A DNA stretch of 64,000 bases from Teratosphaeria epicoccoides (GCA_021401465.1 JADDMT010000004.1:248001-312000), one strand, 5' to 3'. Positions 32,835 to 43,817 are shown, counted from the first letter of the stretch. The notes: generated by a model from the letters alone, not told the origin. Translations and numbers: made by a program.

Positions 32835-33821
32835 TCACGCAGCAATCTTCTCCTTCTTACCAGCACCACCCGCGAGCACACCTCCATCGTCAGCCCCGGC
32901 AAATGCATCCTCGTCGTCCACGACATCCCGACTCCTCTTCAAACCCTTCATCTTTCTCGTTTGCAGTTGTCCGAGATCCTGCTTGCCAAGGTGTATTCTC
33001 CCAACCTTGTCACCAATCAAGTCCGTATCTATGTTCTTCTTCGTCTTCGCCTCCTGACCTTTGGGCTTCTTCATCGCCTGCTTCCACAAATCTGCGTCAG
33101 CCTCTTTGACCCTTCCCACTCTGAAGTCAATTCTGGGTCCCATCTCCTCCACCTCTACCCTAGGCAGATTTGTGCCGCTCTTCTTCGTCTTGAGCAAGTA
33201 GCATCGCATATGGATTGCCGGCTTTGCACTATCGCTCGACTCATCATCGACAGAGAAATGGATCATGTATTGCAGACCCTCGACATCCACTTCTTTCATG
33301 TCCGGACCACTGAAAAAGTCTAGCAGCATGCTCTTTGCTTGCGTATACTGGTTCGCGACTGGGCTCTCGAATGCACTTCCCGAGAAACTAATCAACGGCT
33401 TCAAGCCAACTGCCGCCTTGGCATTCTTGAATTGACTTAACGTGCGCATTGTGTCGGCTTCGATTGTCAGCTCCATAATATCCATGACTTTGAAGTCGAA
33501 GAAACGTATGAAGGTCAAGCAGTGCGGGCGTTTCTTCGAATGCGATCCATAGACCATGAGGGAGGCATCGTTCTTGTCGCTGAAGAACTCGAGACTTGAG
33601 GGGTCTTCGAAGGGATGGATACTGTTCTTCTTGGTAAATTTGGTGGCGAGCGGGCGTTTGAGAGCGAAGAGGTCCGCCAGGACGAGTTGGAGGACTTCGG
33701 AGCAGGAGGTGTATCGCAGGAACAGTGTGTTCTTCGGGTTTTCGGTCTGTTGCGGCGCTTTATTGTCCAAGTAGCGCTTCGTTCGCGCATTCTTGGGCTT
33801 GATTTGTCGTAAGGGAAGCAT
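32835..33821 (-). CDS. RPF2: Ribosome biogenesis protein Rpf2 (Brix domain), 328 aa
   Basis: Nucleolar protein that, with Rrs1, brings 5S rRNA, uL5 and uL18 into the pre-60S particle. Single exon; the first ATG (33821) gives MLPLRQIKPKNARTKRYLDNK, the typical Rpf2 start with its KNARTKR basic block. The Brix domain spans about residues 30-240, with KNTLFLRYTSCSEVLQLVL, FEDPSSLEFFSDKNDASL, GSHSKKRPHCLTFIRFFD and the closing IHMRCYLLKTKKS...PRVEVEEMGPRIDF. The C-terminal tail is Lys-rich (LQTRKMKGLKRSR) and ends with an acidic/Gly patch and KKEKIAA, as expected for nucleolar targeting. Length is usual. Confidence 0.95.
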   Translation of the reverse strand: MLPLRQIKPKNARTKRYLDNKAPQQTENPKNTLFLRYTSCSEVLQLVLADLFALKRPLATKFTKKNSIHPFEDPSSLEFFSDKNDASLMVYGSHSKKRPHCLTFIRFFDFKVMDIMELTIEADTMRTLSQFKNAKAAVGLKPLISFSGSAFESPVANQYTQAKSMLLDFFSGPDMKEVDVEGLQYMIHFSVDDESSDSAKPAIHMRCYLLKTKKSGTNLPRVEVEEMGPRIDFRVGRVKEADADLWKQAMKKPKGQEAKTKKNIDTDLIGDKVGRIHLGKQDLGQLQTRKMKGLKRSRDVVDDEDAFAGADDGGVLAGGAGKKEKIAA

Positions 33822-34282
33822 TGCGGCGGTGGTGTAGGAGGTGTATGTGCTTTGCGACAGGAAAAGCCAAGGAGCCGAGACTTTCAAAAAGCTGTTATCG
33901 ATAGAAGACTAAAGTTGGAAGACGCATAAATCGTGGCACAGACGAGACAGCGAGACGGCCACGGAAAAGCAACGAGAAGACCGCGTCGTCTCGCTGAAGA
34001 TAAGGAAGCGAGGTGTTGGGCTTCTCCGTACATTTACTGTCCTTCTCTGGGAGTGGATGGTCTGTCATGTGATAGTGGTGGGCAGCATGGCATGACCTGA
34101 TCATCATTTCGCAGTTACGCGAATTTGTGTCTGCTTGGAGGTAGGCTTGAATGACGCCAGAGGCGATTAATCATTACCCTGATGCATAGATCTTTCCTTC
34201 ATGACTTCTATATAAAAACCATATATCTCCTCTATCGTTGAAGCGCACACACAGAAACCAATTCCACCCCACGACGCCTAGC
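33822..34282. other. Divergent promoter region, RPF2 / glutaredoxin
   Basis: 461 bp. A TATATAAAA-like sequence at about 34210 (CTATATAAAAACCATATAT), roughly 75 bp before the glutaredoxin ATG, is a plausible TATA box for that gene. Confidence 0.5.
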
Positions 34283-35234
34283 ATGGCGACCAACACACTA
34301 CTGCCCATTGCTAGCGAAAGCGAATTCACACAACAGATTTCGAACCTCCCACAGTCGGCACTTGCGGTCATATACTTCCATGCGCCATGGGCCGAGCCAT
34401 GCAAGCAGATGTCCACCATTCTGTCAACACTTGCATCAACATACCCAGTCAGCACTCCGACACAGTTAGCATTCTTCAGCCTCGACGCTGAAGAAGTCTC
34501 TGAGATCAGCGAGAAGTACGATGTCACCCAAGTACCTCTCGTCGTACTGCAGAAGAACGGGCAAGTTGTAGAGGCGATCACGGGAACAAATGCCAGCAAA
34601 GTGCGGGATGCGGTCGACAAGCATTTGGGGAATGGCAGTGCTGCGACTGCAGAGAAGGCGGGCTTGCCGCCAAAGCAACAAGTGGTGAGACCACCAGAAT
34701 CAGAGCGAGCCGCCGCGCCGCAGACGAATGGCAATGCAGAGTCCGGTTTGGCAAAGTACGCGCCCAGCAAGGACGACCCGGCGACTGCACCCCAATTCTC
34801 TTCGGGCGAGACGAAGCAGCAGGAGACAAATAAAGAGGAACTCAACGCGCGCTTAGGAGAACTGGTGAAGGCTGCACCGGTCATGCTATTCATGAAGGGC
34901 ACACCGTCGGCGCCACAGTGCGGTTTCAGTCGGCAGACAGTCAGCATACTCAGGGAGCGAGGCATCAGATACGGCTTCTTCAACATATTAGCCGACGACG
35001 AGGTTCGGCAGGGCTTGAAGGAGTACAGCGACTGGCCGACTTTCCCGCAGGTGTATGTTGGAGGTGAGCTGGTCGGTGGCCTTGACATTGTAAGTCTTTG
35101 CGTCTGTTGGCAGGGTGGGTGGGTATGCTGCTGACTTTGCATCACAGCTCAAGGAAGAGTTCGAAAACGATCCAGACTTCCTCAATGAATACTCTGTGAG
35201 TGCCCAGGGCAAGCAGGGCGGGCCAGCTGTGTAG
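34283..35234 (+). CDS. Monothiol glutaredoxin, Grx3/Grx4 type, 297 aa
   Basis: Cytosolic/nuclear Fe-S cluster binding protein that senses and distributes iron and controls iron-responsive transcription factors. Exons 34283-35089 and 35148-35234; a 58-nt intron (GTAAGT...CACAG) joins GGLDI to LKEEFEND. The N-terminal thioredoxin-like domain (about 1-110) has the single-Cys site WAEPCKQM near residue 37; a variable linker (about 115-195) is Ala/Pro/Gln-rich; the C-terminal glutaredoxin domain (about 198-297) has KGTPSAPQCGFSRQ with the invariant CGFS, and WPTFPQVYVGGELVGG for glutathione. One glutaredoxin domain, so Grx3/4 layout of fungi. The protein ends QGKQGGPAV. A TATA-like sequence lies just upstream. 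Confidence 0.96.
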
Positions 35235-35838
35235 AATGAGCGGCGCCGCGACCGCTCGCATCGATGTGTCTCTTCTTGAAGTGGAAGCGATTGATGTTCA
35301 TAATGATACAGTGAGTATCATATTACATGTGGCATAAAAGAACCATAACTCAACATTCGGTCGGCCTTGCCACAATAGTTCGCCGACAGTCCCTTGTCTG
35401 ACAATGCATTGTCCTGCGTCAACGGCAGACAATACTGCTGAGCCACGTCAAGCACATGTCAAAGGACGCCTCAAAGTGAAGACTGTGTGGCCGTCCCTCG
35501 ACCGAGCAATCAATCCGCCTTTGTCGTCTGACCGAACATGCACTATCGCCTTTGTGCTTAAGCGGTCGGACAGATCTGCATGCTTTGTCTCGATCCCGCC
35601 ATGAGCTCATTGGGAGTCGACTCGAAAGTGTATGCAGGCCAGATCGTCCTACGACACCACGTTTACAAAACGATTGTTCTTGTACATAGCTGACGTTCCG
35701 AGCCGGCATAAATCCCGCGGCACTACGAACCACGATTAAGCACTTTTGAGCAGGTCTCAGGAGCCCTTCGTTCACGACCGCAAAATTCAAGCTACTTCAA
35801 TCGCCACTCTCTTTACTCGCAACTACATCCTAGCAACG
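35235..35838. other. Intergenic region
   Basis: 604 bp between two plus-strand genes. No gene, repeat or clear motif was seen. Confidence 0.4.
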
Positions 35839-36684
35839 ATGCCCCTCCCACGCTCCCTCTTACCCGCCCATGCCAGCCTGCACCACCTCTACGCCCGCGC
35901 CACGGCTACCACGACCTCCTCTGCAGGCACCGCAACGTCCTCAAGCACCCAAGGCATAAAAACGAATCCCGATATCGTGCTCACCCACAAAGCGATCATC
36001 TGGATCTCGTGCTTCTCGGCTCTAGCGGCTGTCACATTCGTGGTCGTGGTTTTGTTACTGTGCACGGGCGTTTTTGACAGGAAGAAGGGCACGCATGAGT
36101 ATGGCGGAGTGCTGGATGACAGGAACTTATATGCGGGGTGGAATCAGAAGGCACCGTTGGGCGAGAAGGCGTTGGAGGGTGGTAAGTGCAGGAGGGAGTT
36201 GAAGGGCCAGGTGTAGTGGAAACATGTTTCTTGAGGCACGCTGACAGTTGGTGTTGGGGGTCAGGTTTTGATGGGATGCCAGAAAGGGAGGCTGTTCTGC
36301 CGATGACGCCGATTGCGGAAGAGGCGAGTCCTGTTGTTGAGGGACCAGTGTATACGACGCCGAGGTTGGAAAGCCCGATTTTACCGCCTAAGCCGAGGCT
36401 TCGTGAGCAGCCGCGTGGATTTATGACTGTGGGTGGTGAGGATAGGGGAATGCCTGAAGGGCCTGGGAGGTGAGTAAATTCACAGTTACGAATGCGCGAT
36501 GGTGGTGATTCTGACGCTTTCTATCAGGCATAGGAGAGTCATGAGTAAGCGACCGCGGCCGCAGACGAAATACCATAATGCGTCTAACGGTGGGTGGCGG
36601 GAGTCGGGTTGGGGTTGCACTGTGGGCAATCGGAGCAGTGTGGTTGGAAGGTCGGGTCTCGGGCCCGAGCGACTGCCTGACTGA
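35839..36684 (+). CDS. Single-pass membrane protein, hypothetical, 234 aa
   Basis: Exons 35839-36181, 36265-36469 and 36528-36684. Introns are 83 nt (GTAAGT...GTCAG) and 58 nt (GTGAGT...ATCAG); phases 1 and 2 match. Residues 1-50 are Ser/Thr/Ala-rich (ATATTTSSAGTATSSST), suggesting an O-glycosylated outer part. One membrane segment lies at about 53-76 (IIWISCFSALAAVTFVVVVLLL), followed at once by a basic DRKKG stop-transfer. The cytosolic tail holds Pro-rich segments (TTPRLESPILPPKPRLREQP) and a basic C-terminal part in exon 3 (RHRRVMSKRPRPQTK). This resembles the fungal group of Ser/Thr-rich single-TM proteins (Mid2/WSC-like shape) but without their Cys domain. Function unknown. Confidence 0.65.
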
Positions 36685-37429
36685 GCTGATTGGCAGTGGA
36701 CCCTGTTGCTAGTATTCTTTCTGAGAGCGTCCGTAGCAAGTCTCCACAGTGTGAGAACAAAGAAGGCCCCTCCAGGTGTCGGATGAGTCCACGTGGTCGA
36801 GAGCGGCGTAATGCCCATTCCGCCAGACCGCTTGAATTGACCTGGCCTGCGTACACCGTGAGATGGGCGTCACTGGTGCTGTATCGTCTTCTCGAGTCAA
36901 CAAGTGAAGTTCAACTTTCGGTTTCAGATCGCGTGCCTCAGGTGCCTTAAGCCGGATTGGGAGCAGTGGGGCTGGTTCTGGCTTGGCTGCGTCACAGCAG
37001 CTCTTCACAGGTACATCCACAATCTACCTTGAATTCACCAGACACCACTAGACCTCTTCTCCCACGCCTTCTTACCCCTTCGTCTCCCTGCTTTTCGCCC
37101 TTGCATCGCCGCTTCCGACACCGATAATATTTATTTAATCGTCGACGCCCCCTTTCCGACCCGCGCGTGACACGAGGCACACCGCCCTGCCACTCCCACT
37201 GTTCCCCGTACCTCAACCGGCTTCTTCCAAGCTTAGCTCAGCAGGTGCATGCGACGCCTTTGTGCCTGTTGATCGGAGCAGGAAGGAGCGACACGCGAGA
37301 CTTATTATTGTTGCGGTGGCGCGCTCAGAGGAATACTCGGAAGGACGCTCAGTGCGGCAGGTCCGGGCTTGCGCACTGGAAGACGGATCAGGAAGGCAGG
37401 ATTTCTGTTGTTAAGGTATCGACGGGAAG
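36685..37429. other. Intergenic region, CDC55 promoter
   Basis: 745 bp. It should contain the promoter and 5' UTR of CDC55, with a pyrimidine-rich stretch around 37045-37120. Frames here are open by chance. Confidence 0.4.
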
Positions 37430-39566
37430 ATGGTGGAAGCCGCTGATGGCGCGCAGCCCCCTACCTGGAAGTTCACTCAGTAAGTTCCTGCCTTGTTCAC
37501 CGCTGCTGATGCTTGTGCTTGCCTGCCTCGCTGGAGACTCGGAGAGGCCCACCCTGCAACACTGCTCCCGCCCGCCATAAGCATTCTGGATTACCGGGCA
37601 TCCTACTGGCGCAAATATTCCGGAGCGTATGACTAGGGCAGCATGTTGTCCGCCATCAAGAATGCAATCAAGGACCGGACCAACAGGAGCGGCGAGGATC
37701 TGCTGGCGGAGGATGACGAGGATAACGCTAGAGTGTGGTCACAGGCAGGAGTTGAGTTGGTCAATGGGTCGGGAGGAGGTGCAGACGTGAAGGGGACTGA
37801 ACAAAATGCCGGAACTGCAGCCCATGAGGCGCTGGTGGCAACGAGGCGCCGGCGCGTGTCGAGCACGACCCTTGCGGAGTACGAACTGGATAGCGGTCAT
37901 GAAGAGGATCTGCCAATGGATATGTCTTGGTCCGATGACGATTTCTTCTCCGGCACTGGACACAGGCTTGGAAGCGGGCCCAATTGGAGATTCATGCAGT
38001 CGTTCTCTCTGCCTGACAAGCAGGCACTTGCATTTGACCCTGAACAGTGGGACGTGCTAATAGCTTCCGACAGGTGCTTCGGTGACAAGGGTGACGTCGA
38101 AGACATAACAGAGGCAGATATCATTTCCACCGTCGAATTTGACCAGACCGGCAACTACCTCGCTACTGGCGACAAGGGCGGCCGTGTTGTCCTCTTCGAG
38201 AGGAATGAGACAAAAAAGACCTGCGAATACAAGTTTCATACCGAATTCCAATCACACGAGCCAGAATTTGACTATTTGAAATCCCTGGAAATCGAAGAAA
38301 AGATCAACAAGATTAAGTGGTGCCGGCGACAAAATGCTAGCCATTACTTGCTCAGCACGAACGACAAGACAATCAAATTATGGAAAGTCTTTGAGAAGAG
38401 CTTGAAGGTGGTAGCAGAGAACAACCTCTCGTCAGAGCTTACACCTGCTGGCGCAGGTGTTGCAAATGGTGGCGGCCCTGTGCGATACCCAAATCATCAC
38501 TTCCGGTCAGTGGCAGATTTGAAATTCCCACGGATGACACATCATGACACTGTTGTTGCTGCTGTTCCGCGGAGAGTATATGCCAATGCACACGCCTATC
38601 ACATCAACAGCATATCTGTCAACAGCGATGGCGAGACATTCATATCGTCTGATGACCTCCGAATAAACCTTTGGAACTTGAACATCCAGGACCAGAGCTT
38701 CAACATTGTTGACATCAAGCCGGCGAACATGGAAGAGCTCACAGAAGTCATCACCGCGGCTGAGTTCCATCCGCAAAGCTGCAACTGGTTCATGTATGCA
38801 TCGAGCAAGGGCACAATCAAGCTTGCAGATATGCGGCAAAAGGCTCTTTGCGACGAGCACGCGAAGCGTACGTACTGCTGGTGTTTCCGACTAAGTAACG
38901 TTGCGCTGACATGAATGCAGAATTCGAGCAAGAAGAAGACCCTTCATCCCGCTCCTTCTTCTCCGAGATCATCAGCTCCATCTCCGACGTCCGATTTAGC
39001 CACGATGGCCGCTACATACTGTCCCGTGACTACCTCACCGTCAAGATCTGGGACGTCAACATGGAGAAGCAACCTGTCAAGACTATTCCCATCCACGAGC
39101 ACCTCCGACCGAGACTGTGCGACACATATGAGAATGACAGCATCTTCGACAAGTTCGAAGTTGTGTTCTCCGGTGATGCTAAGAACGTGATGACTGGATC
39201 CTATAACAATAATTTCATGATCTACCCAACGGAACCCGGCAACGACACCGAAGTGGTGCTGCAAGCCGACAAATCTGCATTCAAGGCGAAGAAAGTTGGC
39301 ATTCCGACGCCGATGAACGCAGGTGCCAAGGACGGGAAGAAGGGTAGCCGAGCAAACTCACCTGCGGGTGGTGCGCAAAGAATGCGGAAAGAGACAGATG
39401 CAGATCAGATCGACTTCAACAAGAAGATTCTGCACATGAGCTGGCATCCGCAGGAGGACAGCATTGCTATTGCTGCGACTAATAACGTGAGTATTCTCAT
39501 AATCCTTCTGCTTGCTGTGTTGGTGACTAATGCAAATGGCAGCTTTTCGTTTTCTCGGCACTATAG
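37430..39566 (+). CDS. CDC55: Protein phosphatase 2A regulatory subunit B (PR55/Cdc55), 477 aa
   Basis: WD40 propeller subunit that directs PP2A in mitotic exit, checkpoint and stress pathways. Exons: 37430-37479, 38074-38867, 38921-39486, 39543-39566. The canonical start gives [17 protein letters not shown], joined to [18 protein letters not shown], the standard family N-terminus. Other family marks: [71 protein letters not shown], and the C-terminal TNNLFVFSAL. Introns 2-4 are 53-56 nt; intron 1 is 594 nt, ten times the usual size. Intron 1 contains a second in-frame ATG-initiated segment (37643-37998) that could serve as an alternative first exon; see the separate entry. Confidence 0.93.
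37643..37998 (+). CDS. Candidate alternative first exon of CDC55 (119 residues)
   Basis: Inside the 594-nt first intron, an ATG at 37643 opens a frame that runs without a stop into exon 2 of CDC55. It encodes an acidic, Ser/Gly-rich segment ([30 protein letters not shown]) and ends [10 protein letters not shown]. The ending mirrors the canonical exon's PPTWKFTQ: in both the exon would stop after TTC-A/T..-CA, followed by GT. Splicing here (GTCGTT donor, 75-nt intron to 38073) gives a 579-residue isoform; no splicing adds 25 residues in frame. The donor is weak. Whether it is transcribed is unknown. Confidence 0.4.
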
Positions 39567-40964
39567 ATTTCGCAGCAGCAATGAATCAGTATGGCAGAAT
39601 GCTCGCGCCGTGATTGCGGGAATCTCGGCTTGGCGCGCCTGCGTCATGAGGATCCACACAGATCGAGTCTACGGGCCATGGCGCACAGCTACTTGGCTCA
39701 CAGTCTCGCAGAACAGGGGTTGATGAGAAAGGGAAGTGGGTGGAGGTTCTGCGGTGGGTGCTGCTGCCACTTGGGCGTGGCTGTGCCTTCGCTGGCAGGT
39801 GCATTGCTTAGAGATGTAGCCATGGAAGAATTGAGTTTGATTCCAGTGGCACTCTCTGGACGTTCTCATGGGTACTGATCTCCGTGGGTAGGTAGAGAGC
39901 CATTTATTGCACTCACTCAGGCGTGGCTTTGATCTCCGGATGAGGTTTGTTCAGTGGTGGTTGGATGTGTGATGCTGGTATGTCGAGGATCTATGGGGCG
40001 TGCACGTTTGCAGTGCTGACCAGCTTTGGTACATGCGAATCAGCATCTTCTAGCCTCCAGTCAAAATTGCGCGGCGAAGTCGGCACTTAGTGTTGACGGG
40101 CTGACTCTTGGCAGGTAAGGCTGACTGTACGATAATCAATGTCGTCTCATGCACGTGCGAATGGGATCGATCGTAGCGGACTGGACTGATCTGACAGACG
40201 TTTCTGTCCGTCCGATTAGCGCGGTCGTTGGCTGAGACGCACCTGCCCGGGTGTCAAGGATGTCTGTCGATGAGGAAAGTAGAGGCGCAGTTGATGGCGG
40301 TAAGTTCTCGGGAAGAGGCGCGGGACGAATGGACTGTTGTCTCTTTTATCCGGATCTGGGCCCGGGTGACACAACTACACGGGGATTTACTTCGGCACCG
40401 AGAGGACCCGCTCGAGTATGCATTCGCTCGGGCTGTCGCATATCTTGTGTACACATGTCTTGGCTTGCTGGGAATCGATATAGAAATCTAATCATAGACC
40501 GGTACGCGGATTGAGGAATCGGTGCAAGTGATTTGGCGATTGGCGAGCGCAAGATAATAGTGCTGGATAGCCGAGGGTATGAGGAGGCTTAATGGCATTT
40601 GGTAGTGTTGGCAGACGATGGAATCAGCCAATGTTATAGTTGGCGATCTTGTTGACTGTCGTGAAAGGACTGACCGACTCAAAGTGGCCGACGTGGCTGG
40701 CATCACTGGCACTGCCATCATATTGAAGCAAGAAGTACCACGCGCATCATTGGCCATTAAGCTGGATAGTCGGACCAATCAGCACTCGGAGATGCTTTGA
40801 TAGAACGTACAACCCGTGCTGGAGACTTCACATAGAGTCATTGTACATGGTTTCCATTGAGCGCTGCTTCTTGCACTGAGCATGGCATTGATCCACCGAC
40901 CCCAGAAAACCCTGTTCCCAGTTAAGGCACATGGCGTTCGCATTCAGCCCTGAACTGAGGATCC
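39567..40964. other. Gene-free stretch, 1.4 kb
   Basis: Between CDC55 and the secreted-protein cluster. Open frames overlap on both strands with no features. Short GTCA/TGAC-rich sequence near 40058-40128 is faintly like the MITE family. Confidence 0.45.
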
Positions 40965-41336
40965 TCATTCGCCAAGCCAAACACCGTAATTGCAGGTCCA
41001 TTGCCTACCAGCGGAAGAAGATAGGCATAGACGCCAAAGCAGACATCTTAGCGCGAAGAGACAGAGGGCTCACCACGTGCAATCCCAAAACAAAGCCGTC
41101 TCAGGCTCATTCGTGTGGGCAGTGCACTTGGTGCCATCCGCGTTCAAGATCCCACCCTTTGAGTTGCAAACGGCTTTGGTGGCAGGCTTGCTCAAGGCAT
41201 TGAATTCCGGTCGTTTGTCGGAGCAGCCGCAGCCGCAGGTCTTGCATGTTCTGCACAAGTCCATGTCGCATGGGAGCTTGTAGGCACTGAGGCTGTCGGG
41301 CAGGAGGGTCAGGATGAATAGGCTAAAAGGATGTAT
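40965..41336 (-). pseudogene. Cysteine-rich small secreted protein, start codon apparently lost (paralogue B)
   Basis: Exons on the minus strand are 41074-(41264 or 41336) and 40965-41004, with a 69-nt intron (GTGAGC...GGTAG). The second exon adds QWTCNYGVWLGE after FWDCTW. Upstream of the first ATG (41264, MDLCRTC) the frame stays open through a hydrophobic segment, HPFSLFILTLLPDSLSA, exactly where a signal peptide should be. At its start, 41334-41336, stands ATA where paralogue A has ATG. Shared pattern with A: CxC.D.R, then S.PAT.A.C, a C.....E.........C block, and C-x5-C-N. Without the ATA the product would begin at 41264 and lack a signal peptide. An upstream exon supplying an ATG is not excluded. 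Confidence 0.5.
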
Positions 41337-41882
41337 TTTTGTGTCTCTCCTCGGAGATGGGCCGGATGTGTGAGACAGGATTTTCGTCGATCAGCCATCT
41401 TGTTGACAGGTTGATTGCTTCTTCAGATGCTCAATTGCTTGTTGACGTTGCTCACTGGGCTGCGGGTATTGAAGCTGTGCTCGCATTAGCCGCAACGTGC
41501 GGCAGCATATTTTGAAGAATCAACCCGTCCTGGAGAATCCGCATAGCACTGAAACTAGTGCGCCAAGTCCCTGCTCGTTCGATCGCTCCTAGCAGCCGAT
41601 TTCGACGAGCTCAGTGCACCACAATGATCACGGCAGCACGCTACGTATTCATAAGTGGCCATTCATCACCAGCCGCATGGGCAACATTAGACATCTCTCG
41701 TACACTCATCAGACCTCCGAGCCAATCCGCCTCATCTTCCACTGCAGCCCCCGCCAACAGAGTGACAATCCACCGGCACCGCCATCCTCAAGGAACCTCC
41801 TTGCCTCCTCTGAGACCTACGATAGCCAGCGATTAAATCCTTTCCATCCCTCACACGTCATTCCATACGCTCATACGCAGAT
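41337..41882. other. Intergenic region between secreted-protein paralogues
   Basis: 546 bp. A short GTTGACAGGTTGATTGC-rich patch at about 41397-41455 may be a fragment of the MITE family. No gene seen. Confidence 0.4.
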
Positions 41883-42257
41883 CTATCCCGCTGTATCCGG
41901 GCCTCCCCAACAGTCATCCTTGAAGACGTGTGAGTCCGCCGGGAGCCCAGCGTTCGTGTTACACAGTTCCCTGAATGCACAATTATTGAACGCCCAAGGC
42001 TCCTTGTCTGGCGTCACACAAGACGTCTCGCCATTATGGAAGCCGCCTGTCTCCTTGTCGTCGAACGTGTGCATGTATGCAGGTAGCCTGTTCGGTTGAG
42101 CGCGGTTCACAGCGTCGCAGGCGGCTTGCGTGGCAGGGGTGCTGTCTGCGTCGATTCCCGCGCGTGTGTCGAAGCAGCGGCAGACGGCGTAGGCGTTGCA
42201 GGCGAAGACGAGGGTGGGCCCAAAGAGGATTGGGAGCAGGACGATTGGCTGCGGCAT
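41883..42257 (-). CDS. Cysteine-rich small secreted protein, 124 aa (paralogue A)
   Basis: Single exon, ATG at 42257. A hydrophobic signal peptide (MPQPIVLLPILFGPTLVFA) is followed at once by CNAYAVCRCFDTRAG. The mature part (about 105 residues) has nine Cys, in blocks CxxxxxCxC, AACDAV, ETSCVTPDKEPWAFNNCAF, ELCNTNAG and DDCWGG. Size, signal and Cys content fit the fungal secreted effector-like class. No known domain is recognised. It lies 550 bp from paralogue B in the same orientation; the two share a clear Cys framework and the SxPAT.A.C motif, so they arose by local duplication. Confidence 0.78.
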   Translation of the reverse strand: MPQPIVLLPILFGPTLVFACNAYAVCRCFDTRAGIDADSTPATQAACDAVNRAQPNRLPAYMHTFDDKETGGFHNGETSCVTPDKEPWAFNNCAFRELCNTNAGLPADSHVFKDDCWGGPDTAG

Positions 42258-43424
42258 CTTGGGATATCCGGTTCTGAGTGAGCACGTTGCTCGTGTTCAG
42301 AAAGGTGTTTGGAAGCATGATTGCCAGAGTGCTGAGGCGTGGAGACTTATATAGTTGCAGGTGCTGAATATATCAGCCTCCAGAGTTAATACCATCCGCT
42401 GAGCATGTTCGCCATCGTGATTCACGAGGTTATACTCTTTGCATGCAGATTGATACTAAATTTGACTGTCGAATTCCATTTAGAGATTCGGGTGTTCAGA
42501 ATGACACAGCCCGTGAGACTACCTCAAGCCAGCCGTCTACCGGATCTTCAGCCACGTGGTGCTGTTTTTTAACTGCGTTCAATGGCCTCGGTCGTAAGTT
42601 TCTGAAATCCGTCTGACCTCAGCCAGCCTAAATTCAGGCCACGGAGTGCGCTCAACAAAACTGAGCGGACAGGAAGCGTCGGGTCGCACATTGTCGGGTC
42701 CAATATGTGCCGGGGCGAATGGTGGCCGGGACGAATGGGAGCTGGAGGCTCAGCACAGTCGAGGGAAGCAAGAAGGTGAAAGTACCCTGTATACATCTTA
42801 GCTCTCTCGTGTGGTCAAACTTCCAGCCCTCGTGGGTTCATTATTAGTCATAGTCTAGAAGAACGAATAAGCGGACTGACTCAAGACAAGAGGAGGTGGG
42901 ATGTCTGGGAATTTCAAGATGATTTTCCGCCAGATGTTGTATCAGCCAGCCACGTGGTTGACGTTTCTAGCGATTGGCTGGTCATTTTTAGATCTTGCGG
43001 TTGGTCAAGTGGTTGTGATCGGTTGGCCGGCTGGGATATCTGAATAGGCGGAGTTTGGTCGACGATCAAGAGCAGTGGTCAATTGGTTATTGGCGCTATT
43101 ACGGCGACCGATCGATCAACAACGACACGGTCGGTTGGCTCGTACAATTTCTGGATTCCAAGGAGCAAGACGCTGATAATCCAGGCATGCTACGATACAG
43201 CCAAAGATTGGTGCTCGGCAAATGCCTGATATCTGACGTAGTATGTTTTCATGAGGTCGAGACCTGCTTTAAACCGGAGGGCTGTGGAAGACTACTTTCG
43301 GAAAGACCGGAGCAGAATCACATTTTTGTTGACCTGCAGAGTATTTAGCGTCAGTGCTGGATTGTGCAGAGGCAGGTCATTTCAAGTGGTATTTCGTAGC
43401 GTATCTAGCCAGTCGTCTTAACAG
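42258..43424. other. Intergenic region
   Basis: Promoter side of paralogue A, then sequence with GGTTGGTCAAGTGGTTG-like words at about 42940-43060 whose ends (CCAGCCA / GGCTGG) are weakly inverted. No gene supported. Confidence 0.4.
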
Positions 43425-43817
43425 TCAGTTAAGTTCCTTTGACTGAACAGCTTTGGAGTGCCCGTAAATTCTTTTCGGCCTGCTTATTAGAACATTCACT
43501 CGGTCATTCGAGGTGATCAATTGACAAGCCCTTGTAGGCTTGCCAAGCCGAGGGTCATGAAGCGTCCGATAAGCACCAAACCCAAGCCTCTTCGTAGCAA
43601 CGAGACATTTTCCGAACTGCAATACTGTTGCCTCGGGGTCCAACCACGTCGTTTGTACGCAGCACGATACTCATGAGTCCGTGAATGTAGTGTTGATTGC
43701 GCCGCTCCAGGTATACAAGCAGGACCCGTCGTGAATGCAGCCGGAGAAGAACCGTGTTGAAGCCAAAGTACATCAAGAAAAGAGAAGGGCACATACCACC
43801 GGGCTGAAGCGAGACAT
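43425..43817 (-). pseudogene. Broken small secreted cysteine-containing protein
   Basis: From ATG at 43817 the minus strand reads a signal-like start (MSRFSPVVCALLFS), a TGA at 43773-43775, then TRFFSGCIHDGSCLYTWSGA, another TGA at 43671-43673, and VSCCVQTTWLDPEATVLQFG followed by KCL, staying open to 43425. Cys spacing (CxxxxxC, CC, C) and the signal-like start suggest a former secreted protein, here interrupted twice. No GT...AG pair removes either stop in frame that I could find. It may instead be chance; the other frames are also open for long stretches. Confidence 0.33.
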
